Below are positions 7,946-17,313 of a stretch of 64,000 nt of DNA, one piece after another; the stretch's first letter is position 1; each line of letters starts with the position of its first letter. The stretch comes from Aminobacter ciceronei (GTDB lineage: Bacteria > Pseudomonadota > Alphaproteobacteria > Rhizobiales > Rhizobiaceae): assembly GCF_014138625.1 (NCBI RefSeq), contig NZ_JACJHY010000023.1, positions 52,700 through 116,699 on the forward strand. Reading direction: 5' to 3'. Made by a program: the position numbers and the translations under genes. The notes beneath the pieces are model-generated. The model was not told the DNA's origin and did not search any database. It worked only from the letters and a program-made list of their open reading frames with translations.

Positions 7946-9529
7946 TCAGGCGTTGAGCCAGCACTTGGACAGTGCGTAGCCGCCCATCATCTCCTGGTTG
8001 CCGTCATCGACCCAGCCGCCGACTTTGGCGCTGGTGGCGTCGATGAAGTCGTTGAACATCGGCGTGATGACGCCGCCTTCGTCGCGCACGATCTGGCCCA
8101 TGTCGGCATAGATCTTCTTGCGCTTCTCCGGATCGAGTTCCGAACGCGCGGCAAACAGCATCTTGTCGAAGTCCTCGCGCTGGAAGCGCGTGTCGTTCCA
8201 CTCGGCCTTCGAATAATAGGCGGTCGAGTACATCTGATCCTGCGTCGGGCGTCCGCCCCAGTAGGAGGCCGAGAAGGGCTGCTTGTTCCAGACTTCCGAC
8301 CAGTAGCCGTCGCCGGGCTCGCGCTTGACCTCGAGCGTGATGCCGGCCTTGGCGGCGCTCTGCTGGTAGAGTTGGGCGGCGTCGACAGCACCTGGGAAGG
8401 CGACGTCGGAGGTGCGCAGCAGCACCGAGCCGGAATGGCCCGACTTCTTGTAGTGGAAGGCGGCCTTGTCGGGATCGAACTTGCGCTGCTCCATTTCGGT
8501 GAACAGCGGATAGGCCTTGTTGATCGGCGTGTCGTTGCCGACCGAGCCGTAGCCCATCAGGATCTTCTGCAGCATCTCCTCGCGGTCGAGCGCGTATTTC
8601 AGCGCCAGCCGGAGGTCGTTGTTGTCGAAGGGCGCGGTGTTGCAATGAGCGATGAAGACGTAGTGGCCACGGCCGGCGACATTGCGGATGACAACGCCCG
8701 GTACGCGCTTGATCAGCTCGACGATCTTCGGCTCGACGCGGTTGATGATGTCGACCTGGCCACCCTGCAATGCAGAGGTGCGAGCCGTGGCATCGTTGAT
8801 GACGATGATCTCGATCTGGTCGGCAAAGCCGCGGTCGTCGCGCCAGTAGTTGGCGAACTTCTCGCCGCCGAGGCGCACGCCGGCCTCGTTGACGGTGATC
8901 TTGTAGGGGCCGGTGCCGATGCCGGCGTCGGGCTTGTCCTTGCCGCCATTGGGCTGGATCATCAAATGGTAGTCGTCGAGCAGGAAGGGCAGGTCGGCGT
9001 TGGCGTCCTTCAGTTCGAAGATGACGTTCTGGCCGTCGGCCTTGACCGAGGCGATACCGCCCATCAGGCCGAGCGCGCCGGACTTCGCCTTCTCGTCGGA
9101 GTGGCGTTCGATGGTGGCCACGACGTCAGCCGGCGTCATCTCCTGGCCGTTGTGGAACTGCACGCCCTTGCGGATCTTGAAGGTCCAGGTCTTGGCGTCG
9201 TCGGACGCGCCCCATTCCTCGGCCAGCGCCGGCTTGGGCTCGCCCTCGGGCGAGATCTGCACCAGCTGCTCGCCCCACTGGCGGCCGAAGAAATAAGGCA
9301 CCTGGCTCGACCAGGATGCCGGGTCGAGGCTGTCGGTGGCCGCACCACCCTGCATGCCGGCGCGCAGGATGCCGCCTTTCACAGGACCTTCGGCCTTGGC
9401 GGCGCTGGCCAGCAACGAGTTGGCGAAGGTTGCCGTGACGCCCAAGGCCGCGGCGCGGCCCAGGAAATCGCGACGGTTCAATTTGCCCGCAGCGACTCGG
9501 CGGCTCAGATATTCCAGTTCATTTGACAT
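7946..9529 (-). CDS. ABC transporter substrate-binding protein, family 5, Tat-exported
   Basis: The 527-residue periplasmic binding protein belongs to solute-binding family 5 (peptide/nickel type). The N-terminus carries a twin-arginine motif, LNRRDFLGRAAALG near residue 17, followed by a hydrophobic stretch and an ASAAKAEG cleavage region, so export by Tat is likely. The FKIRKGVQFHNGQEMTPADVV segment (split here around FHNG) is typical of the family. It delivers cargo to the permeases encoded next. It follows the CocE-type hydrolase gene on the same strand after a 142-base gap holding a strong inverted repeat. The ligand is unknown. Confidence 0.93.
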   Translation of the reverse strand: MSNELEYLSRRVAAGKLNRRDFLGRAAALGVTATFANSLLASAAKAEGPVKGGILRAGMQGGAATDSLDPASWSSQVPYFFGRQWGEQLVQISPEGEPKPALAEEWGASDDAKTWTFKIRKGVQFHNGQEMTPADVVATIERHSDEKAKSGALGLMGGIASVKADGQNVIFELKDANADLPFLLDDYHLMIQPNGGKDKPDAGIGTGPYKITVNEAGVRLGGEKFANYWRDDRGFADQIEIIVINDATARTSALQGGQVDIINRVEPKIVELIKRVPGVVIRNVAGRGHYVFIAHCNTAPFDNNDLRLALKYALDREEMLQKILMGYGSVGNDTPINKAYPLFTEMEQRKFDPDKAAFHYKKSGHSGSVLLRTSDVAFPGAVDAAQLYQQSAAKAGITLEVKREPGDGYWSEVWNKQPFSASYWGGRPTQDQMYSTAYYSKAEWNDTRFQREDFDKMLFAARSELDPEKRKKIYADMGQIVRDEGGVITPMFNDFIDATSAKVGGWVDDGNQEMMGGYALSKCWLNA

Positions 9530-9611
9530 TGGAAAGGCTCCTCACTCTGGCGGTCGTTATTGCTCGACTTCTGGTGGCAATATTGACCGTAACGTAAGGG
9601 CATCGGCAAGG

Positions 9612-9654
9612 CCGAATGCGACATCGAGTGGCGCATTCGCCATGTCGCATTCGG
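9612..9654. repeat. 13-bp perfect inverted repeat between hydrolase and binding-protein genes
   Basis: CCGAATGCGACAT (9612-9624) is perfectly repeated in inverse orientation as ATGTCGCATTCGG (9642-9654) with a 17-base spacer, and the spacer has another GCGCATTCGC. It lies after the CocE-type hydrolase stop and about 85 bases upstream of the binding-protein start, on the minus strand. No U-run follows on either strand, so an operator, attenuating hairpin or mRNA-stability element is as likely as a terminator. Confidence 0.6.
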
Positions 9655-9671
9655 AACAGTCGTTCTGAACG

Positions 9672-11672
9672 TCAGATGTGGTCGCGAGCGACGATCTCGC
9701 TGAAATTGCGCTCGAAAACCAGAATCTCGCCTTCATAGGCCTCGATGCGGCCGGTGAGATGGAAATTCTCACCGTCCGAACGCATGGTGGTGAAGGTTTC
9801 GGTCCTGACCGACCAATTGTCGCGTTTCAGCGTCTGGGTCCAATGGGTCTCGCCATGGGCCGCGAGAGGGTCGGCAGGATCGATGCTCCAGGACTCGCGG
9901 GCGACCTCACCGACCGCCAGTCCATGGTCGAGATCGCGGGTCTCGCCGAAGTCGTCGACGATGCGAAGAGTGACCTTGCCGTCCGCGCGTTCGACCTTGC
10001 GGAGGTGGCTGTCCTCGCGCAGTGTTTCGATCTGCCAGGGGGTGGCGCCCTCCGGTTCCTGGAACGTCCATTCGTCGCCTTTGCCCGAGGCCCGCACCGG
10101 CAGCTCGATCGCGCCACCGTGGATCGTCAGCGTCACCTCTTCCGGCGATGGCCAGACCAGCGGCCAGTAGGTCGAGGATATGGAGACGCGCAGCCGGTTA
10201 CCTGCAGCGACGCGGTAGGCGATGTCGTCGAGCTTGAATGCGATCTCCATCGTCTCGCCTGACACCACGTCCTCGGGGAACTCATGGCTGTTGCGCTGGC
10301 AGAGGTTGAGCACGCCATAGGTGACACGCGTCGAGGCACCGTCGGGCTGGACGTCGCACAGGCGCACCGCCACCATCGCACGCCGGCGGTCGGCGGCTAG
10401 CTTCAGCCGGATGACCGGGCTGCCGACGATGTCGAGCGGTGCCTCGAGTGCGGCACCGTCGAAGCAGGCCGACTTGGCGTCGTCGGCGCGCTGGTCTCCC
10501 GGCAGTTCCGGCCCGAGCCAGATGGCGCAGTATTCGCCACCATCCATGCCGCAATCCTGCGGCGAGTTGATCGACACCGGCGCCTCCAGCTCGACGCCCT
10601 CGGCCAACATGCCGTTGGTGCCGAGCGCCAGGGTCCTGGTCGCGATCTCTGGCGAAGGCCATTGCCGCTCGGCGATCCAGCGGCCCTGGCGCTCCAGATA
10701 CCACTCGCGCGGTGGCTCGGACTCCATGAGGTAGAGCCGCATCGCCGGATCGTCTTCGACGCCGGTCTCCCTGCCCTTCAACCAGTGGTCCCACCAGCGC
10801 AAAGCCTCTTGCAGGAAGCCGATGGCCGGCTTCGGCACGGCGAAATGCGGATATTTGTGCACCCATGGCCCGGCGATGCCCTTGACCGGCGCCTTGAGGT
10901 TGCTGACCAGGCGCGAGACGGTGTTCTTGTAGGAGTCGCCCCAGCCGCCGATGGCGAGCACGGCGGCCTTGATGGCCGAGTAGTCCTCGTTGACCGAGCC
11001 GCGCTTCCAGTAGGCGTCGCGACGTTGGTGGTTCAGCCAGTGTGCGGGCAGGAAGGGCTCATGCTCCAGCCGGTCTAGCCACATATCGCGCCACTTTTCA
11101 CCGACCAGCGCCGGATCCGGCGGCCTGGAGGAGTAGGACAGCATGGTTGCGCCCCAGCCCATGTTCTCGTTCAACAGCAGGCCGCCCTTGTAGTGGATGT
11201 CGTCGGCGTAGCGATCGTCGGTCGAGCACAGCGTGATGATCGCCTTCAGCGCCTTGGGCTGGAGGGCCGCCACCTGCAGGCCGTTGAAGCCGCCCCAGGA
11301 GATGCCCATCATCCCGACCTTGCCGTTGCACCAGGGCTGGCTTGCTGCCCAGGCGATGACGTCGCAGGCGTCCTGCCACTCCTGGTCGGAGTATTCGTCG
11401 TCCATCAAGCCTTCGGAATCGCCGTTGCCGCGCATGTCGACGCGGATCGAGGCATAGCCGTGGCCGGCGAAATAGGGATGGGTCAGGCAATCACGCGTCG
11501 TCGTGCCGTCGCGCTTGCGGTAGGGCAGGTGCTCGAGGATGGCGGGCACCGGGTCCTGGTCGGCATCGGCCGGCATCCACAGCCGCGCCGACAGCCTGAC
11601 ACCGTCGGGCATGACGATGCCCATGTCGGGAAACTCGACGATGTCGCGCGGAAATTCGGTGATGGTCTTCAT
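9672..11672 (-). CDS. CocE/NonD family hydrolase (X-Pro dipeptidyl-peptidase S15 fold)
   Basis: The 666-residue protein is an S15-type alpha/beta hydrolase. The N-terminal part has DGVRLSARLWMP and the conserved RVDMRGNGDSEG. The nucleophile elbow is GISWGG near residue 124. The C-terminal third is the jelly-roll domain typical of CocE/NonD proteins (SPVIRLKLAADRR onward). The family includes cocaine esterase, glutaryl acylases and X-Pro peptidases. No signal peptide is seen, so it should be cytoplasmic. Lying just upstream of a peptide-type importer in the same direction, it probably cleaves the imported ester or amide; this is an inference. Confidence 0.88.
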   Translation of the reverse strand: MKTITEFPRDIVEFPDMGIVMPDGVRLSARLWMPADADQDPVPAILEHLPYRKRDGTTTRDCLTHPYFAGHGYASIRVDMRGNGDSEGLMDDEYSDQEWQDACDVIAWAASQPWCNGKVGMMGISWGGFNGLQVAALQPKALKAIITLCSTDDRYADDIHYKGGLLLNENMGWGATMLSYSSRPPDPALVGEKWRDMWLDRLEHEPFLPAHWLNHQRRDAYWKRGSVNEDYSAIKAAVLAIGGWGDSYKNTVSRLVSNLKAPVKGIAGPWVHKYPHFAVPKPAIGFLQEALRWWDHWLKGRETGVEDDPAMRLYLMESEPPREWYLERQGRWIAERQWPSPEIATRTLALGTNGMLAEGVELEAPVSINSPQDCGMDGGEYCAIWLGPELPGDQRADDAKSACFDGAALEAPLDIVGSPVIRLKLAADRRRAMVAVRLCDVQPDGASTRVTYGVLNLCQRNSHEFPEDVVSGETMEIAFKLDDIAYRVAAGNRLRVSISSTYWPLVWPSPEEVTLTIHGGAIELPVRASGKGDEWTFQEPEGATPWQIETLREDSHLRKVERADGKVTLRIVDDFGETRDLDHGLAVGEVARESWSIDPADPLAAHGETHWTQTLKRDNWSVRTETFTTMRSDGENFHLTGRIEAYEGEILVFERNFSEIVARDHI

Positions 11673-11747
11673 GCTTGGCTCCCTGCGACGTCGCTACGGC
11701 GCTGCGCGTTCTGCGACGCGCAAAGGAACGCTGTAGCGCTTAAGTCT

Positions 11748-11796
11748 GTGCATGATCCTTGGCCGAAAATCGACCTCGATTTTCGGGGTCATGCAC
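11748..11796. repeat. GCATGATC-type rhizobial hairpin repeat
   Basis: A nested palindrome has outer arms GTGCATGATCC and GGTCATGCAC and a perfect 11-bp inner stem, CCGAAAATCGA against TCGATTTTCGG, around two bases. The preceding AACGCTGTAGCGCTTAAGTC resembles the usual left flank of this element. As I recall it, this module is scattered through Mesorhizobium-type genomes. It lies between the hydrolase gene and the ureide operon, both on the minus strand, and may stop read-through from the ureide operon. Confidence 0.7.
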
Positions 11797-11863
11797 TCGG
11801 CAGGGTGCCAAACGCAAGGGGTGTTGCATGAGCCAGAGAGCGGATGTCTCTGGCCTGTCCGCG

Positions 11864-12457
<594 letters not shown>

Positions 12458-12460
12458 GTG

Positions 12461-12973
12461 TCAGAAGCCTTCCGGAAGGGTGATTTCGTAAGGGTGTGAG
12501 AAATGGAACTCTTCGAGATTGGGGCCCGTGCCGCCGCGGTCGACGACGACGAAGTCCTGGCTTTCACCGATCGGCGTCAGCACGCCGTGCCAGAGATTGC
12601 TGGGATAGTTGACGCCCTGGCCGGGTGCGGTGATGAAGGCGTGCGGCTCACCCGGGCCGTCGCCGACGTCGTGGCAGACGACGACGAGGTAGGGGCGCGG
12701 GGTGAGCGGGATGAACGCCTGGCTGCCGAACGGGTGGCGCTCGACCATGGAAAGCTTCAAGGGAAATGCGTAGGGCGTTCCCTTGAAGATGTTGATGATG
12801 ACGTGGCCGTCCGGACCGGCGGCCTCGGCGCGGGCGAGCGCATGGTAGCGCTCGCATTTGCCTGAATTGATCGGGTAGTGTGTGTCGCAGTTGGTGTCGA
12901 TCACCTCGCCGAACTCGGCGAAGTTCTCCCGCGTCAGCGGCTTGGCGACGATCCGCTTCATCTCACCCGACAT
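12461..12973 (-). CDS. allA: Ureidoglycolate lyase
   Basis: The 170-residue protein matches AllA in length and sequence features: a start with the family's LTRENFAEFGEVID pattern, PFGSQAFIPL and the cupin-core segment NLWHGVLTPI. It cleaves (S)-ureidoglycolate to glyoxylate and urea, the last step of ureide breakdown. An AAGGA lies eight bases before the ATG. It sits 11 bases after the ureidoglycine aminohydrolase gene, whose product it would use. The glyoxylate formed could feed the glycerate kinase encoded near 27.5 kb through enzymes encoded elsewhere. Confidence 0.93.
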   Translation of the reverse strand: MSGEMKRIVAKPLTRENFAEFGEVIDTNCDTHYPINSGKCERYHALARAEAAGPDGHVIINIFKGTPYAFPLKLSMVERHPFGSQAFIPLTPRPYLVVVCHDVGDGPGEPHAFITAPGQGVNYPSNLWHGVLTPIGESQDFVVVDRGGTGPNLEEFHFSHPYEITLPEGF

Positions 12974-12984
12974 GGCTTTGGTCC

Positions 12985-13830
12985 TTAGCGGCGGCGCGTG
13001 GCGTTAAAGGCGCCGAGCTGCATGTGGCGGTTGACGTCCTTGTAGAGCAGGTAGCGGAACTTGCCAGGGCCACCGGCATAACAGGCTTGCGGACAGAAGG
13101 CGCGCAGCCACATGAAGTCGCCGGCCTCGACCTCGACCCAGTCGTTGTTCAGCCGGTAGACCGCCTTGCCCTCGAGCACGTAGAGGCCGTGCTCCATGAC
13201 ATGGGTTTCGGGGAAGGGAATGATGCCGCCCGGCTCGAAGGTGACCACAGTGACATGCATGTCGTGGCGCAGGTCGTTGGGGTCGACGAAGCGTGTGGTC
13301 GCCCAGGCGCCGTTGGTGTCGGGCATCGGGTTGGGCGCGATGTCGTTTTCGTTGAGGAACAGTGGATCGGGCGTGTCGAGGCCGTCGACATACTCATAGG
13401 CTTTGCGGATCCAGTGGAACCGCGTGGTTTCCGAACCGGTGTTACGCATCGTCCACTCGCTCGCCGGCGGCAAATAGGCATAGCCGCCCGGCGTCAGCAC
13501 ATGGCTCTTGCCCGCAATCGTGACCGTCACTTCGCCTTCGACGACGAAGAACACGCCCTCGGCGCCCGCGTCCGGCTCCGGCCTATCGCTGCCGCCACCA
13601 GGCTGCACTTCCATGATGTATTGCGAGAAGGTCTCGGCGAAGCCCGACAGCGGGCGGGCGATCACCCACGCGCGCGCCTTGTCCCAGTGCGGCAGGAAGC
13701 TGGTGACGATGTCCGAAAACTCGCGCTTCGGGATCACTGCATAGGCTTCGGTGAAGACGGCGCGATCGGTGATCAGATCCGTCTGGGGAGGCAGGCCGCC
13801 TTTCGGCGCGTAGTAGGAGCGTTTTGTCAT
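12985..13830 (-). CDS. allE: (S)-ureidoglycine aminohydrolase
   Basis: The 281-residue double-cupin protein matches the YlbA/AllE/UAH family. Cupin one includes AEGVFFVVEGEVTVTIAG. Cupin two includes the metal-binding segment ETHVMEHGLYVLEGKAVYRL (His, His, Glu set) and DFMWLRAFCPQACYAGG. It converts (S)-ureidoglycine to (S)-ureidoglycolate with release of ammonia and is manganese-dependent in characterised members. The gene lies between puuE-uraD and allA with gaps of 17 and 11 bases, matching pathway order. Annotations sometimes call this family bifunctional allantoicase; the cupin fold argues for aminohydrolase. Confidence 0.9.
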   Translation of the reverse strand: MTKRSYYAPKGGLPPQTDLITDRAVFTEAYAVIPKREFSDIVTSFLPHWDKARAWVIARPLSGFAETFSQYIMEVQPGGGSDRPEPDAGAEGVFFVVEGEVTVTIAGKSHVLTPGGYAYLPPASEWTMRNTGSETTRFHWIRKAYEYVDGLDTPDPLFLNENDIAPNPMPDTNGAWATTRFVDPNDLRHDMHVTVVTFEPGGIIPFPETHVMEHGLYVLEGKAVYRLNNDWVEVEAGDFMWLRAFCPQACYAGGPGKFRYLLYKDVNRHMQLGAFNATRRR

Positions 13831-13847
13831 GGTTTCTGACGGGGGTC

Positions 13848-15281
13848 TCAGCGGGGAAGGAGGTCGTGAAGTCGATACCAGGCGATACGTTCCACCTGCT
13901 TGCAGGCAGTCAGGAATTCCTGGTCGCGGTTGTTGGCGATGCGGGTCTCGAATGCCTTGAGGATGCTTGCCTTGTCATTGTCGCGCACGGCGATGATGAA
14001 GGGGAAGCCGAACTTCTCGACATAGGTGGTGTTGAGCTCGGTGAAGCGGGCGCGCTCGGCGTCGGTCAGCGCGTCGAGACCGGCGGAGGCCTGCTCCTTC
14101 GTCGACTCCTCGGTCAGGCGCTTGGCCTGGGCCAACTTGCCGGCAAGGTCGGGGTGGGCGGTCAAAACACCGAGCCGCTCCGACTCACTCGCCGAGCGGA
14201 AGGCGCGGGAGAGTGCGTTGTGCAGGCCGCCGGCGCTGTCGTGCGCCGGACCGAGCTCGAATTCGAAAGCGCGCTCGGCGATCCAGGGCGAATGCTCGAA
14301 GATCGAGCCGAAGCGCTGGACGAACTCATCGCGGCCCATGCGCGAGGGACGCAGCGCCTGTGGCTGGTAGGGGTGGGTGTCGCGCCAGTGCTGGGCGATG
14401 TCCTGGCGGCGGGCCAGCCAGACCTTGTCGTGACCCTGTACATATTCGATGAAACGGCGCAGCGCCTCGGCGCGGCCGGGGCGGCCGACGAGGCGGCAGT
14501 GCAGACCGATACTCATCATGCGCGGTCGGCCAGCGGCACCCTCGCGATAGAGCGTGTCGAAGCTGTCCTTGAGATAGGCGTAGAACTGGTCGCCCGAATT
14601 GAAGCCTTGGGCTGTGGCAAAACGCATGTCGTTGGCGTCGAGCGTGTAGGGGATGACCAGTTGCGGTGAAATCGCGTTGCCGTGGCCGTCATGGTCGAGC
14701 CAGTAGGGCAGCTCGTCGTCATAGGTGTCGGAAATCCACTCGAAGCCGCCTTCGGCAGCGGCGAGCCGCACCGAATAGACCGAGGTGCGGCCGAGATAGA
14801 GGCCCTTGGGGCGTTCGCCGACCACTTCGGTGTGCAGGCGTATAGCTTCGATCAGGTCGGCGCGTTCGTCGGCTTCCGCATGATCGCGGTAGTCGATCCA
14901 GCGCAGGCCGTGAGAGGCAATTTCCCAGTCGGCATCCTGCATCGCCGCGACATGGTCGGGCGAACGTGCAAGGGCTGTCGCCACGCCATAGACGGTGACA
15001 GGAACATTGGCTTCGGTGAATATGCGGTGGAGCCGCCAGAAGCCGGCGCGGGCACCGTATTCGTAGATCGATTCCATGTTCCAGTGGCGCTTGCCCGGCC
15101 ATTGTGCCGCGCCGACCACCTCAGACAGGAACGCTTCCGAAGCGGCGTCGCCATGCAGGATGTTGTTTTCGCCGCCCTCTTCGTAGTTGACCACGAACTG
15201 CACGCAAACATTCGCGTCGCCAGGCCATTGCGGGTGGGGTGGGTTTGCGCCGTAGCCGCGCATATCTCTTACGTAACGCAT
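13848..15281 (-). CDS. puuE: Fused allantoinase (PuuE) and OHCU decarboxylase (UraD)
   Basis: This 477-residue protein joins two enzymes. Residues 1 to about 300 are a PuuE-type allantoinase of the polysaccharide-deacetylase (NodB) fold (FVVNYEEGGENN; EIASHGLRWIDY), which hydrolyses allantoin to allantoate without the usual binuclear amidohydrolase site. From about residue 318 (MGRDEFVQRFG) it is UraD, with LTAHPDLAGKLA holding the catalytic His and EKFGFPFIIAVRDN near the end; this domain decarboxylates OHCU to S-allantoin. Fusion channels consecutive steps of urate breakdown. It is the first gene of the minus-strand ureide operon and diverges from uraH, 180 bases away. Confidence 0.93.
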   Translation of the reverse strand: MRYVRDMRGYGANPPHPQWPGDANVCVQFVVNYEEGGENNILHGDAASEAFLSEVVGAAQWPGKRHWNMESIYEYGARAGFWRLHRIFTEANVPVTVYGVATALARSPDHVAAMQDADWEIASHGLRWIDYRDHAEADERADLIEAIRLHTEVVGERPKGLYLGRTSVYSVRLAAAEGGFEWISDTYDDELPYWLDHDGHGNAISPQLVIPYTLDANDMRFATAQGFNSGDQFYAYLKDSFDTLYREGAAGRPRMMSIGLHCRLVGRPGRAEALRRFIEYVQGHDKVWLARRQDIAQHWRDTHPYQPQALRPSRMGRDEFVQRFGSIFEHSPWIAERAFEFELGPAHDSAGGLHNALSRAFRSASESERLGVLTAHPDLAGKLAQAKRLTEESTKEQASAGLDALTDAERARFTELNTTYVEKFGFPFIIAVRDNDKASILKAFETRIANNRDQEFLTACKQVERIAWYRLHDLLPR

Positions 15282-15461
15282 GTTCCCTCAAAACCGGATT
15301 CTTGCCGGGCACTTGAGCAGAATAACGAAAGGTGCGTCAGACATTCCCTCGAAAAATTTTGAAAGTCTTTTTGTAGTGCTCTGCTCGACCGCACCTTATG
15401 CAATGGCCTTAAATGGCGCAAAATCCATGACGATGGCGTTCAGCGCCAATAGGGAGAGCGA
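15282..15461. promoter_or_regulatory. Divergent promoter region, puuE-uraD / uraH
   Basis: These 180 bases must hold the promoters of both the ureide operon (minus) and the uraH-xdhABC operon (plus). An A/T-rich core lies at about 15340-15375 and includes AAAATTTT. A GGGAG is placed seven bases before the uraH ATG. I see no extended palindrome that could be named as an operator, and no regulator gene adjoins it. Confidence 0.55.
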
Positions 15462-15827
15462 ATGACAAAGGCCGAAGGCGGACGCCTCACAACCCATGTC
15501 CTTGATACTGCGACCGGAAAGCCTGCCGAAGGCCTGGTGGTTTCGCTGTTCCGGATCGACGGCGACGCACGCACGCTGCTGAAGACGGTCGCGACCAATT
15601 CCGACGGACGCTGCGATGCGCCGCTTCTGGCCGGCGACGAGTTCCGGGCCGGGGAGTACGAGTTGATCTTCGCTGCCGGCGATTATCTCCGTGGCCTGGG
15701 CACCGAGCTGCCGAAGCCGGCTTTCCTCGACATCGTGCCGATCCGCTTTGGCATGGCCGAGCCGACGCATTATCATGTGCCGCTGCTGATTTCCCCCTTC
15801 GGCTATTCCACCTATCGGGGCAGTTGA
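15462..15827 (+). CDS. uraH: 5-hydroxyisourate hydrolase (transthyretin-like)
   Basis: The 121-residue protein is a complete HIU hydrolase. It begins with [14 protein letters not shown], holding the first active-site His, and ends with the diagnostic tetrapeptide [23 protein letters not shown] near the end carries further catalytic residues. It hydrolyses 5-hydroxyisourate to OHCU, the step after PuuD and before UraD. There is no signal peptide, so it is cytoplasmic. It is the first gene of a plus-strand operon, with xdhA starting 3 bases after its stop. Confidence 0.96.
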   Translation: MTKAEGGRLTTHVLDTATGKPAEGLVVSLFRIDGDARTLLKTVATNSDGRCDAPLLAGDEFRAGEYELIFAAGDYLRGLGTELPKPAFLDIVPIRFGMAEPTHYHVPLLISPFGYSTYRGS

Positions 15828-15830
15828 GCC

Positions 15831-17312
15831 ATGACGATGGTCAAGACACGCAATCACATCCGCTTCATCCTCAATGGCGAGGACATCAAGCTTTCCGACG
15901 TCGCTCCAGACGCTACACTGCTCGACTATCTCCGCCTGCAGCGTTCGCTGCGCGGCACCAAGGAGGGCTGCGCCGAAGGCGACTGCGGCGCCTGCACGGT
16001 GCTGGTCGGCCGGCTCTCCGGCGGCAAGCTCACCTATGAAAGCGTCAATGCCTGCATTCGCTTCATGGGCTCGCTCGACGGCTGCCATGTCGTGACTGTC
16101 GAACATCTCGCCGGCGGCGGCGACCGGCTGCACCCCGTTCAGCAGGCGATGGTCGATTTCCACGGCTCGCAATGCGGGTTCTGCACGCCTGGCTTCGTCA
16201 TGTCGCTCTATGGCCTGTGGATGAAATCGCCGGAGCCTTCCGACGCCGAGATCGAGAAGTCGCTGCAGGGCAATCTCTGCCGCTGCACCGGCTACGAGGC
16301 GATCATGCGCGCAGCACGCGCCATTTCCGACTATGGCAAGGTCGCCAAGGATCCGCTGCTGGTCGAGCGCAAGGCGATCACCGCACGGCTCGAAGCCTTC
16401 CGTGACGGCGTACGCGTCGAGGTCGGGGAAGGCAAGGACCGCTTCGTCATCCCGGCAACTGTCGACGATCTCGCCGCCGTGCTCGAAGCAGAGCCGACAG
16501 CGACCGTGGTCGCCGGCTCGACCGATGTCGGCCTCTGGGTCACCAAGCATATGCGCAAGATCGCGCCCGTCGTCTTCATCGCCAACATCGAGGGCCTGCA
16601 GGGCCTGTCACATGACAGGGGCGTCATCACGATCGGCGCCGGCGTCACCTATACCGAAGCCTTCGAGACGCTGTCGAAGCACATTCCGGCGCTTGGCCCG
16701 CTGATCGACCGCATCGGCGGCGAGCAGGTGCGCAACATGGGCACCATTGGCGGCAACATCGCCAATGGCTCGCCGATCGGCGACACGCCGCCGCCCTTGA
16801 TCGCGTTGGGCGCGACGCTCACGCTGCGCAAGGGCAAGACACGGCGGACGATTTCGCTGCAGGACTTCTTCATCGCCTATGGCAAGCAGGACCGCGCGCC
16901 GGGCGAGTTCGTCGAGGCCGTGCATGTGCCGGTGCCGTCGAAGGGCGTCCATTTCGCCGTCCACAAGATCACCAAGCGCCGGGACGAGGACATCACCGCA
17001 ACACTCGGCGCCTTCTGGCTGAGCCTTGCCAAGGATGGCACCGTCGCCGAAGCCCGCATCGCCTATGGCGGCATGGCGGCGACCCCGAAGCGCGCCAGCG
17101 CGGTCGAAGCGGCCCTGGTCGGCCAGCCCTGGACCGAAGCAACGGTGGAGGCAGCTATGGCCAAATACGCCGAGGACTTCACGCCGCTGACCGACATGCG
17201 CGCCACCGCCGAATACCGCGCGCTGGCGGCGAGGAACCTGCTGTTGCGTTTCTACATGGAGACGACAGACACCAAGGCGCCGTTGACGGTGTCGAGATAC
17301 GAGGCTGCGTGA
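15831..17312 (+). CDS. xdhA: Xanthine dehydrogenase small subunit (2Fe-2S and FAD)
   Basis: The 493-residue protein has two N-terminal 2Fe-2S modules: the plant-ferredoxin type with EGCAEGDCGACTVL, and the helical one with CGFCTPGF and CRCTGY. An FAD domain begins near residue 200 (VVAGSTDVGLWVTKH; GGNIANGSPIGDTPP). This is XdhA of the bacterial two-subunit xanthine dehydrogenase, passing electrons from the molybdenum centre to NAD+. It oxidises hypoxanthine and xanthine to urate. xdhB begins one base after its stop, so the subunits are coupled. Confidence 0.95.
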   Translation: MTMVKTRNHIRFILNGEDIKLSDVAPDATLLDYLRLQRSLRGTKEGCAEGDCGACTVLVGRLSGGKLTYESVNACIRFMGSLDGCHVVTVEHLAGGGDRLHPVQQAMVDFHGSQCGFCTPGFVMSLYGLWMKSPEPSDAEIEKSLQGNLCRCTGYEAIMRAARAISDYGKVAKDPLLVERKAITARLEAFRDGVRVEVGEGKDRFVIPATVDDLAAVLEAEPTATVVAGSTDVGLWVTKHMRKIAPVVFIANIEGLQGLSHDRGVITIGAGVTYTEAFETLSKHIPALGPLIDRIGGEQVRNMGTIGGNIANGSPIGDTPPPLIALGATLTLRKGKTRRTISLQDFFIAYGKQDRAPGEFVEAVHVPVPSKGVHFAVHKITKRRDEDITATLGAFWLSLAKDGTVAEARIAYGGMAATPKRASAVEAALVGQPWTEATVEAAMAKYAEDFTPLTDMRATAEYRALAARNLLLRFYMETTDTKAPLTVSRYEAA

Positions 17313-17313
17313 C

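Noticed and set aside
6959..9526. Open frame of 855 codons on the plus strand
   Set aside because: It lies opposite the permease and binding-protein genes, has no domain pattern and is rich in Asp, Gly, Arg and Val, as antisense frames of GC-rich genes are.
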